From Leifsonia sp. ku-ls (GTDB lineage: Bacteria > Actinomycetota > Actinomycetes > Actinomycetales > Microbacteriaceae), in NCBI GenBank assembly GCA_003367665.1, contig QKXI01000018.1, positions 1 through 59,174 on the forward strand: 59,174 nt of DNA, read 5' to 3'. Under the pieces are notes generated by a model, which was not told the DNA's origin, did no database searches, and saw only the letters and a list, made by a program, of their open reading frames with translations. This document shows, piece by piece, positions 50,951 to 57,776 of this stretch; the stretch's first letter is position 1, and each line of letters begins with the position of its first letter. Both the position numbers and the translations under genes were made by a program.

Positions 50951-51940
50951 CTACAGGACGTTCTGCGTCGCGGCCGGCGCCGCGGAGCCCGGGTGCGTGC
51001 GGCCGAGCAGGTCGTTGGCGGTCGCCTCGTCGGTGATGAGCGTGGTGCACAGGCCGCTCGCGACGACGGCGTGCGCGACGCGGTGCTTCGCCTCCCCCGC
51101 GATGACCGCGATGGACGTGCGCGCGGCGCGCAGCTCGTCGAGGCTGAGGCCGAGGGTGCGGGAGTTCAGCTCGGGGTCGGCGACCTGGCCGTCGTCGGTG
51201 ATGAAGCGGCCGACCACGTCGCCGACGGCGCCCTTCGCCGCGAGCGCCGCCACATCCTCCACCGAGAGGTAGCCGGAGTCGACGTGCACCGAGCTGGTGT
51301 CGACGACGCCGGCGCTGAACAGGTAGGCGTTGGCGCTGCGGGCGAGCTCCAGGACGCTCTGCACCGAGCGGTCGGCCTCGATCGCGCGTCGGGTGGCGGC
51401 GTGCTCGAAGATGGCGGGGCTCGGCAGCAGCGTCGCGGTGCCCTGCGCCTTGCGGGCGATCACGACGGCCGTGTCGGCGGCCGCGGTGGCCTGACGGGTG
51501 GACGAGACGCTGCCGTTGATCTGGACGGGGTTGACCCCGACGGCCCAGCCCGGGCGCAGGCGCGCCGCGACCGCGTGCAGCGTGCGGCCCCAGCTGACGC
51601 CGAGCGTGCGCGGGACGGGGCGGAGTGTGGTCAGGTAGTCGGCCGCGGCCTGCGCGACGCGGCCCTGCACCTCGGCGTCGGACTCGGCGGCGGGGACGAC
51701 GACGGCGTCGACCAGGCCGTAGAAGCCGCACAGCTCCCGCTCCAGGGAGAAGCGGCGGGCGCTGGGGTGCACGATCTCGATGCGCACGAAGCCCTGCTCC
51801 CGGGCGGCGACGAGCAGCCGGCCGACCTTCCAGCGGGAGACGTTGAGGGCGACGCCGATCTCGTCCTGCGTCTTGCCGGCCTCGTAGTAGAGCTCTGCGG
51901 CTTTGACGGCGAGGATCTCGTCCGAATCGTTCAGGGCCAC
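50951..51940 (-). CDS. deoR: SorC/DeoR-type sugar-phosphate-binding repressor
   Basis: A 329-residue transcription factor. The N-terminal helix-turn-helix (YYEAGKTQDEIGVALNVSRW, then KVGRLL) is followed by a SorC-type effector domain that binds a sugar phosphate, with LGVSWGRTLHAVAAR and AVVASGLCTTLITDEATAND. As first gene of the deoC operon it probably responds to deoxyribose 5-phosphate and represses both its own operon and the divergent ROK gene through the palindrome at 51989. TAAGCT lies 6 nt before the GTG. Confidence 0.9.
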   Translation of the reverse strand: MALNDSDEILAVKAAELYYEAGKTQDEIGVALNVSRWKVGRLLVAAREQGFVRIEIVHPSARRFSLERELCGFYGLVDAVVVPAAESDAEVQGRVAQAAADYLTTLRPVPRTLGVSWGRTLHAVAARLRPGWAVGVNPVQINGSVSSTRQATAAADTAVVIARKAQGTATLLPSPAIFEHAATRRAIEADRSVQSVLELARSANAYLFSAGVVDTSSVHVDSGYLSVEDVAALAAKGAVGDVVGRFITDDGQVADPELNSRTLGLSLDELRAARTSIAVIAGEAKHRVAHAVVASGLCTTLITDEATANDLLGRTHPGSAAPAATQNVL

Positions 51941-51946
51941 CCGTCC

Positions 51947-51952
51947 AGCTTA
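51947..51952 (-). promoter_or_regulatory. -10 element TAAGCT of the deoR operon
   Basis: TAAGCT on the minus strand, 6 nt before GTG 51940; leaderless pattern. Confidence 0.55.
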
Positions 51953-51988
51953 GAAAGCGGCCCGCGCACGAGCAACACTTGCGTGGTG

Positions 51989-52006
51989 TCTGCTCAAATG
52001 AGCAGA
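51989..52006. promoter_or_regulatory. Perfect-arm operator TCTGCTCAAATGAGCAGA
   Basis: Perfect 8-bp arms around AA form an 18-bp operator in the 90-bp gap between the SorC-type repressor gene and the ROK gene. It overlaps the expected -35 region of the ROK promoter (-10 TATCGT at 52019) and is 37 bp from the other -10, so one repressor could control both. Confidence 0.75.
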
Positions 52007-52018
52007 GGCGGTTTCGTT

Positions 52019-52024
52019 TATCGT
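52019..52024 (+). promoter_or_regulatory. -10 element TATCGT of the ROK gene
   Basis: TATCGT, then 6 nt, then GTG at 52031. Confidence 0.55.
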
Positions 52025-52030
52025 TGGGTC

Positions 52031-52993
52031 GTGCCCGCAGACTCCACCGCCCTGCCCCCTGCCCACGTCCTCGCCGTCGACTTCGGCGGCACCAAGGTCG
52101 AGGCCGCCCTCGTCGATGCGGAAGGGCGCCTGGTCGAGGGCTCCCGCCACCGCCGGCCGACCGGCCGGAACGCCACGGTGCCGGAGCTGGAGGAGTCCGT
52201 CGGCGGTGTCGTCCGCGCCGCGTTCGCCGCGCTGCCCGCGGGCGGCCGCATCGCCGGCGTCGGCATCGGCAGCGCCGGCCCGATCGACCGCACGCGCGGC
52301 CTGGTCTCGCCGCTCAACGTCCCGCACTGGCGCGACTACCCGATGCGCGACTTCGTCGCCGGCGTCGCCGCCGAGCTCGGACTCGACGTGCCCGTGACGC
52401 TGGAGATGGACGGCGTGGCCATCACCATGGCCGAGCACTGGGTGGGCGCGGCGCAGGGCGTCGACAACGTCATGGGCATGGTCATCTCGACCGGGATCGG
52501 CGGCGGCCTCATCGTCGACGGCCGCGTGATCACCGGCCCGACCGGCAACGCCGGGCACATCGGCCATGTCGAGATCGGCGACATCAAGGGCGAGGACACG
52601 TTCGGCAGCCCGTACGCGCTGGAGGCCATCGCGTCGGGCCCGCACACCGTCGCCTGGGCGCAGCACCAGGGCTTCGCCGGCGCGACGGGCGAGGAGCTCG
52701 CCGCCGCCTATGCCGCGGGCGACCCGGTGGCGCGCGAGGCGATCGCCCGCACCGGCACGGCCGTCGGGCACGCCATCGCGTCCGCGACCGCACTGCTCGA
52801 CCTGGAGCTGGTCGCGATCGGCGGCGGGTTCTCGCACTCGACCCCCGATCTCTTCGACCACATGCGCGCCGTCATCGCGAACCACTACTTCCCGTTCGTC
52901 CGCAAGGTGCGCATCGTCCCGTCCGCCCTCTCCTCCGAGGGCCCCCTGATCGGCGCCGCCGCCCTCATCCACCGTTCCCACCTGCTCCCCTGA
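52031..52993 (+). CDS. ROK-family sugar kinase-like protein lacking the zinc motif
   Basis: A 320-residue ROK protein without a DNA-binding domain, so a putative sugar kinase. The phosphate loop VLAVDFGGTKVEAALVD, GIGSAGPID, MDGVAITMAEHW (with the catalytic Asp), and VISTGIGGGLIVDG are in place. The ROK zinc motif CxCGxxGCLE is absent: after GHIGHVEIGDIKGEDTFGS the chain goes directly to PYALEAIASG. Divergent from the deoC operon and sharing its operator, it may be a deoxysugar or ribose kinase; substrate unknown. Confidence 0.88.
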   Translation: MPADSTALPPAHVLAVDFGGTKVEAALVDAEGRLVEGSRHRRPTGRNATVPELEESVGGVVRAAFAALPAGGRIAGVGIGSAGPIDRTRGLVSPLNVPHWRDYPMRDFVAGVAAELGLDVPVTLEMDGVAITMAEHWVGAAQGVDNVMGMVISTGIGGGLIVDGRVITGPTGNAGHIGHVEIGDIKGEDTFGSPYALEAIASGPHTVAWAQHQGFAGATGEELAAAYAAGDPVAREAIARTGTAVGHAIASATALLDLELVAIGGGFSHSTPDLFDHMRAVIANHYFPFVRKVRIVPSALSSEGPLIGAAALIHRSHLLP

Positions 52994-53070
52994 CCCCCCG
53001 TCGCCTCCTCACTTAATCCGCGCGCCGACGGCGTGTCGCCGGATTTATCGAGGAAGCGATGGAGGGAGGG
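52994..53070. repeat. Intergenic hairpin element 3 (fills the convergent gap)
   Basis: The core 53007-53067 aligns over about 60 nt with the reverse complement of element 2 (46181-46246). It has CCTCACTTAATCCG pairing with CGGATTTATCGAGG (11 of 14), the loop GGCGTGTCG, and the right flank GAGGAAGCGATGGAGGG. It fills the gap between two convergent genes. Confidence 0.8.
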
Positions 53071-54291
53071 TCAGTCTTCGAGGTAGTGGGGGCGGGCGGC
53101 GATGGAGCCGGCGATGGCGGCGGCGAGGGCGGTCGCGGTCAGCACCACGAGGGCGAGGGTCCAGGAGGCGGTGAGCTGGTGCAGCACGCCGACGGCGAGC
53201 GGGCCGAGCGCGCCGAGGGTGTAGCCGAGTCCCTGGGTGAAGCCGCTCAGCGCGACCGAGCCGGCGTGCGTCCTGGTGCGCAGGTTGATGAGCACGAGGC
53301 ACAGCGGGAACAGGAGCGGCCCGAGGCCGGCGAGCGCCACCCACAGCCAGGTCGCCGTGCCCGGCACCAGGATGAGGCCGAGGTACCCCAGCACGAAGAA
53401 CGCGACGGCCACGTAGATCAGCAGGGCCACGTTCCGCAGGCGCGCGGCGAGCAGCGGAACGAGCAGCCCGGCCGGTATGCCCATTCCGGCATACACCGAC
53501 AGCAGCGCCCCTGCGTCGAGCGGAGGGACGCCCGCGACGTCGAGCAGGATCTGCGGCAGCCACGCGAACATCGCGTAGGCGTTCAGGCTCGACACGGCGA
53601 ACAGCGCCGCCATCGCCCAGGCCAGCGGCGACCGCCAGACCCTCCCGGCCATCGCCGGCTGCGCGGTCTCCACCTCCACATCGCTGTCCGGGTGCGCCGG
53701 CCGGTGCGAGACCAGGATGCGAAGCCACGGCAGGATCGCGAGCACCGTCACCAGCGCCCACATCCCGACCGAGACGTGCCAGCCCGCCGCGTCCGCCACC
53801 GGAACGGCGACGAGCGGCGGCAGCAGCGTCGACACCGACATGACCGTCGCGTACAGCGAGGTCACGAGCCCGATCCGGTCGGGGAAGTAGCGCTTCACCA
53901 GGGGCGGCAGCAGCACGTTGCCGACGCCCATCCCGGCGAAGGTCACGGCCGACCCGATCGCGAGCACGGCGAACGAGCCGGCAGCCGCCCGCACCAGGTG
54001 GCCGACCAGCATGACCGCGAGGGCGAGCAGCACGACCGCTTCGAGGCTGAGCCGCCGCGTGAAGCGGGGGGCGATCAGACCGAACAGCGCGAAGCAGACC
54101 GGGGGCAGCATCCCGAGCAGTCCGACGCCGATGCTCGACACGTCGAACTCGGCGCGGATCTCGGCGAAGATCGGCGAGAGCGCGGCGACGGCGGTGCGGA
54201 GGTTCGCGGCGATGAGCAGGATGCCGACCAGCGCGATCGCGCGCCCGCGCCAGAGCGGCCGCGTCGCCGCGGCGCGAGGGTCGTCCGCCAT
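53071..54291 (-). CDS. MFS transporter, CynX/NimT type
   Basis: A 406-residue transporter with 12 hydrophobic segments. LIAANLRTAVAALSPIFAEI near the N terminus is the CynX/NimT (cyanate/nitroimidazole family) pattern; GMLPPVCFALFGLIAPRFTR carries the loop signature. The substrate cannot be read. The ATG overlaps the ribF stop by one base (TGATG), so it is coupled to ribF. Confidence 0.9.
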   Translation of the reverse strand: MADDPRAAATRPLWRGRAIALVGILLIAANLRTAVAALSPIFAEIRAEFDVSSIGVGLLGMLPPVCFALFGLIAPRFTRRLSLEAVVLLALAVMLVGHLVRAAAGSFAVLAIGSAVTFAGMGVGNVLLPPLVKRYFPDRIGLVTSLYATVMSVSTLLPPLVAVPVADAAGWHVSVGMWALVTVLAILPWLRILVSHRPAHPDSDVEVETAQPAMAGRVWRSPLAWAMAALFAVSSLNAYAMFAWLPQILLDVAGVPPLDAGALLSVYAGMGIPAGLLVPLLAARLRNVALLIYVAVAFFVLGYLGLILVPGTATWLWVALAGLGPLLFPLCLVLINLRTRTHAGSVALSGFTQGLGYTLGALGPLAVGVLHQLTASWTLALVVLTATALAAAIAGSIAARPHYLED

Positions 54292-55253
54292 CAGGCGGGC
54301 TCGCCCGCGTCGTCGGGCTGCCCGACGCCGAGGAGGTCGCGGGCGCGCCGCACGTCGTCCGCGATCTGCGCGATCAGCGGCTCGACGCCGGTGTAGGCGA
54401 CCATGCCGCGGATGCGCTCGACGAACGACACCTCGACCGTGTGGTCGTACAGGTCGAGGTCGCGGTCCAGCACATAGGCCTCCACCTGCTTCTGCGGGAC
54501 GCCCTCGAAGGTCGGGTTGTTGCCGACCGAGATGGCGGCCGGGTACCGCTCCCCCGCGTCCGTCAGCCAGCCGGCGTAGACGCCGTCCGCCGGGATCAGC
54601 CCCTCCGACTCCGGCGACAGGTTCGCCGTCGGGAAGCCCAGCTCGCGCCCCCGGGCTGCGCCGTGCACGACGACGCCGCGCACGGTCGGCGCCGAGCCCA
54701 GCAGCTCGGCCGCGTGCCGGACGTTGCCGTCGGCGAGCAGCTCGCGGATCCACGTCGACGACACCCGCCGGCCGTGCTCCGGCCGCACGTCGTCGATGAG
54801 TTCGACCGCGAAGCCGTACTTCTCGCCGAGCCGGCGCAGCAGCGCGACGTCGCCCGCGCCGCGCGCGCCGAACCGGAAGTCGCTGCCGACCAGCACCGCC
54901 GCCGCGTGCAGGCGGTCGACCAAGATGGTGTGGACGAACTCCTCCGGCTCCAGCCCGGCGAGCGCGCGGTCGAACGCCACCATCAGGGTGGCGTCCACGC
55001 CCGTGGAGGCGAGCAGGTCGAGCTTCTGGGCGTTGCTCACGAGCGACGCGGGGCACTTCTCCGGCGCCAGCAGTTCGAGCGGGTTGCGGTCGAACGTGAT
55101 GACCGTCGAGGTCAGGCCGCGCTCCGCGGCGACGGCGCGCAGCCGGTCGATCACGGCGCGGTGCCCGGTGTGGACGCCGTCGAACTTGCCGATCGTGACC
55201 GCGCTCGGGCCCCAGCCGTCCGGGATGTCGGCGACCGCGTGGAAGACCCTCAC
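54291..55253 (-). CDS. ribF: Bifunctional riboflavin kinase/FMN adenylyltransferase
   Basis: Makes FMN from riboflavin and FAD from FMN. The 320-residue protein has the N-terminal nucleotidyltransferase (VTIGKFDGVHTGHRAVIDRL, then FDRNPLELL and VGSDFRFGARGAGDV, DVRPEHGRRVSSTWIREL) and the C-terminal kinase (GVVVHGAARGRELGFPTANL, VGNNPTFEG and VEVSFVERIRGM). GTG at 55253 overlaps the upstream stop; GGAG lies before it. It is in the usual truB-ribF neighbourhood, with two membrane-protein genes in between. Confidence 0.95.
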   Translation of the reverse strand: MRVFHAVADIPDGWGPSAVTIGKFDGVHTGHRAVIDRLRAVAAERGLTSTVITFDRNPLELLAPEKCPASLVSNAQKLDLLASTGVDATLMVAFDRALAGLEPEEFVHTILVDRLHAAAVLVGSDFRFGARGAGDVALLRRLGEKYGFAVELIDDVRPEHGRRVSSTWIRELLADGNVRHAAELLGSAPTVRGVVVHGAARGRELGFPTANLSPESEGLIPADGVYAGWLTDAGERYPAAISVGNNPTFEGVPQKQVEAYVLDRDLDLYDHTVEVSFVERIRGMVAYTGVEPLIAQIADDVRRARDLLGVGQPDDAGEPA

Positions 55254-55738
55254 GAGCCCGCTCCGGGTCGGGCGTCGTCCGGCCGGTGCCGGCTCAGCCA
55301 CAGCATCCCGAGCACCGGGAGCACCAGCGGGATGAACAGGTAGCCCATCCCATACACCGACCACACCGTCGCGTCGCGGCCGAACGGGTCGATGTCGTGC
55401 AGCCCGAGCGCCGCGGGCGCGACCAGGCTGAGCGTGCCGATGACCAGCACGCCGGCGAGCTCGAAGCCGATCGTGATCCACGCCACGCGGTACCAGACCC
55501 GGCCGGGCGCGACGAGCGCGATCGTGGCGACGATGTAGACCGCGGCCGAGAGCGCGGAGAGCGTGAAGGCGACCGGCGCCTCGTGGAACCGGTCGATGAT
55601 CTGGAAGACGCTGCGCCCCGTCGCCGCCAGCGCGAGAACGCCGTAGACGAAGACCAGCACGCGGCCGACGCCCGACATCCGCCGTTTCGGGGTCTCCGGG
55701 TCGGGGTTTGTGCGCGCGGACATGGTGTGGTGGGACAT
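55250..55738 (-). CDS. Four-TM membrane protein (162 aa)
   Basis: A 162-residue protein with an N-terminal soluble tail and four membrane segments: VGRVLVFVYGVLALAATGRS, ALSAAVYIVATIALVAPG, ITIGFELAGVLVIGTLSLV and GYLFIPLVLPVLGMLWLS. No family recognised. TAGAAT lies 7 nt before the ATG at 55738, so it starts a leaderless message that goes on to ribF and the MFS gene (GTGA junction). Confidence 0.85.
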   Translation of the reverse strand: MSHHTMSARTNPDPETPKRRMSGVGRVLVFVYGVLALAATGRSVFQIIDRFHEAPVAFTLSALSAAVYIVATIALVAPGRVWYRVAWITIGFELAGVLVIGTLSLVAPAALGLHDIDPFGRDATVWSVYGMGYLFIPLVLPVLGMLWLSRHRPDDARPGAGS

Positions 55739-55745
55739 CGCTTCG

Positions 55746-55751
55746 ATTCTA
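55746..55751 (-). promoter_or_regulatory. -10 element TAGAAT for the membrane protein-ribF-MFS operon
   Basis: TAGAAT on the minus strand, 7 nt before the ATG at 55738; suggests that ribF has a promoter of its own downstream of truB. Confidence 0.5.
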
Positions 55752-55767
55752 TTTGCGTCCGGCGCGC

Positions 55768-56136
55768 TCACGCGCCCTGCACGAACCAGATCTGCCCCAT
55801 CCGGTACACCATCACGGCGATCGCGAGGCAGACCCCGCCCAGGATCACGGTGCTCCACCTGTTGCGCTCGACGAGCGCCCAGAAGCCTCCGGCGAGCGGC
55901 AGGACGATCGCCGAGATGAGGTAGATGTAGAACTCCGCCAGGCTGCCGGAGGGCGGGTTGCCGACCGCAGGCGCGACGATCGCGATCACCAGCTGGACGA
56001 GCAGCAGCAGTTCGACGAGTGCGACGGCGCCCATCGAGACGTCGCCCGGCACGCGACCGGCGAGGCCGAGGATCAGGCACAGGATGCCGGCGGCGCAGGC
56101 GACGACGACCTGTACCGTGGTGAACCACTCGATCAT
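55768..56136 (-). CDS. Four-TM membrane protein (122 aa)
   Basis: A 122-residue protein with four hydrophobic segments (VVVACAAGILCLILGLAG, VALVELLLLVQLVIAIVAP, LISAIVLPLAGGFWALVE and VILGGVCLAIAVMVYRMG). Function unknown. ATG overlaps the truB stop by 4 nt, so it is translated with truB. Confidence 0.85.
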   Translation of the reverse strand: MIEWFTTVQVVVACAAGILCLILGLAGRVPGDVSMGAVALVELLLLVQLVIAIVAPAVGNPPSGSLAEFYIYLISAIVLPLAGGFWALVERNRWSTVILGGVCLAIAVMVYRMGQIWFVQGA

Positions 56137-57044
56137 GCCGGGCTGACCGCTTCGTCCGTCGGGAAGTTCACGAGTGTCCTTGCTTCCTTTCCGCGGAACT
56201 CGACCAGCCCCACCAGTGCGCCGTTCGGCGCGACGGCCGCGACCGGCTCGCCGCCGGGTCCCTCCCGGTCGGCGACGTGGATGCGCCGGCCGTGGGTGAG
56301 GTCGATGGCCTGCTGCTCGGTCAGGTCGAGCCGTTCGAACAGCCGCGTGGCCGCGTCCACCGCCGGCACGAGAGCCGCCGCAGGATCGAGCGTAGCGAGG
56401 TCGTGCGCGTCCTGCACGGTGAAGGCGCCGACGCGGGTGCGACGGAGTGCCGTCAGGTGTCCGCCGACGCCGAGGCCCGCTCCCAGGTCGCGCGCGAGCG
56501 AGCGGATGTAGGTGCCGGAGGAGCAGACGACGCGGACGTCGAGGTCGATGGCGTCCGGCTCGCGTCGCGTGTCGAGCAGCTCGAACTCGGCGACGGTGAC
56601 GGCGCGCCGCTTCAGCTCGACCTGCTCGCCCGCCCGCACCCGGGCGTACGCGCGCTTGCCGTCGACCTTGATCGCGCTGACGGAGCTCGGCACCTGCTCG
56701 ATCTCGCCCGTGAGGTCCGCGATGCCGGAGGCGATCGCCTCGGCGGTGACGCCGTCGAGGGCGGACGGGCTGGCGGCCTCCAGGAGCTCCCCCTCGGCGT
56801 CGTCGGTGGTCGACGCCGCGCCGAGCCGGATGGTCGCGAGGTACTCCTTGTCGGCGCCCACGATGTAGGTGAGCAGCCGCGTGGAGGAGTTCAGCCCGAC
56901 GATGAGCAGCCCGGTGGCCATCGGGTCGAGCGTTCCGGCGTGGCCGACCTTGCGCGTGCCCGCGGCCTTGCGCACGCGTGCGACGACGTCGTGGCTGGTG
57001 AGACCCGCGGGCTTGTCGATCAGGAGGAGTCCGCTGCCGATCAC
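56133..57044 (-). CDS. truB: tRNA pseudouridine(55) synthase
   Basis: Makes the T-loop pseudouridine of tRNA. The 303-residue protein has LLLIDKPAGLTSHDVVARVR, GHAGTLDPMATGLL with the catalytic Asp40, KEYLATIRLG and SSGTYIRSLARDLG with Lys/Arg around the uridine, then a C-terminal domain. GTG start overlaps the TetR stop by 4 nt, an unusual partner, since truB normally follows rbfA. Confidence 0.95.
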   Translation of the reverse strand: MIGSGLLLIDKPAGLTSHDVVARVRKAAGTRKVGHAGTLDPMATGLLIVGLNSSTRLLTYIVGADKEYLATIRLGAASTTDDAEGELLEAASPSALDGVTAEAIASGIADLTGEIEQVPSSVSAIKVDGKRAYARVRAGEQVELKRRAVTVAEFELLDTRREPDAIDLDVRVVCSSGTYIRSLARDLGAGLGVGGHLTALRRTRVGAFTVQDAHDLATLDPAAALVPAVDAATRLFERLDLTEQQAIDLTHGRRIHVADREGPGGEPVAAVAPNGALVGLVEFRGKEARTLVNFPTDEAVSPA

Positions 57045-57703
57045 GCGCGCTCGCCTTCGTCTCCGGAGACCTCCAGCACGAGCTGCAGCTTGGTGCGGAA
57101 GGTGCACTCGATCAGCTCGGTGGCAGCGTCGTCCTTGCCGTACTCGTCGGTGAGCCGGAGGCCGAGCAGCGTGTTCAGGAGCATCCCCTCGGCGAGGAAC
57201 GAGCGCGCCTCCTCCGGCTCGAAGCCGGCCTCCTCGCGCAACAGCCGGTAGATGGTCAGAAACCCCTCTCGGGCCTTTCCGCCGATGGTCGGGTCCTGGC
57301 CCATGCTGAACGCCTGCATGAGCGAGAGCAGCAGCCCACGGTCTTCGATCAGGTTGACGTAGGCGAGCCCGAGGCGGCGGCCGATCTCGCCGTGCGCGCC
57401 GGTCATCGTGATGCCGGAGGACGGATCGGAGGAGGCCGGCGATCCGTCGGCCTTCCACTGGGCGATGGTCTCGGTGAAGGCGACGAGCAGGCGTTCGAGC
57501 GACCGGGTGAGGACGCCGACGAACAGATTCTCCTTGCCGCCGAACATCCGCACGACATACGGCTGGCTGATCCCGGCCGCCTTGGCGATCTGGTCCGTGG
57601 TCGCGCCAAAGTAGCCGCGCTCGCCGAACACCCGGCTGGCGGCTTCGAGGATCTGCTCGCGACGCTCGGCCGAGGGGATCCTCTCGCTGATCTTGTCCGT
57701 CAC
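57041..57703 (-). CDS. TetR-family repressor, divergent from an MFS exporter
   Basis: A 220-residue TetR protein. RREQILEAASRVFGERGYFG, ATTDQIAKAAGISQPYVVRM is the DNA-binding domain (positions 14-55); the remainder is the ligand domain. GTG start is supported by TAACCT 7 nt upstream, which overlaps operator 1. It very likely represses both itself and the exporter; the inducer is unknown. truB is translated from its end by a GTGA overlap. Confidence 0.92.
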   Translation of the reverse strand: MTDKISERIPSAERREQILEAASRVFGERGYFGATTDQIAKAAGISQPYVVRMFGGKENLFVGVLTRSLERLLVAFTETIAQWKADGSPASSDPSSGITMTGAHGEIGRRLGLAYVNLIEDRGLLLSLMQAFSMGQDPTIGGKAREGFLTIYRLLREEAGFEPEEARSFLAEGMLLNTLLGLRLTDEYGKDDAATELIECTFRTKLQLVLEVSGDEGERA

Positions 57704-57710
57704 GCTTGAC

Positions 57711-57716
57711 AGGTTA
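57711..57716 (-). promoter_or_regulatory. -10 element TAACCT of the TetR gene
   Basis: TAACCT on the minus strand, 7 nt before GTG 57703, overlapping operator 1. Confidence 0.55.
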
Positions 57717-57758
57717 TCAGTCGATTACTAATGTCGGCTCTTGTAATCATCCGATAAC
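57713..57758. promoter_or_regulatory. Two mirror-image TetR operators GTTATC-N4-GATTAC and GTAATC-N4-GATAAC
   Basis: Operator 1 (57713-57728) is GTTATCAGTCGATTAC and operator 2 (57743-57758) is GTAATCATCCGATAAC, the reverse of each other apart from the spacer. Both fit GTWATCNNNNGATWAC. Their starts are 30 bp apart, close to three helical turns. Operator 1 covers the TetR -10. Confidence 0.7.
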
Positions 57759-57776
57759 CACAAATGGAGGCGCGCA

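Noticed and set aside
53071-55056. A 661-codon frame fusing ribF-antisense-frame sequence with the MFS transporter
   Set aside because: The part before residue about 255 is an out-of-frame reading of ribF; the ATG at 54291 begins the transporter proper.
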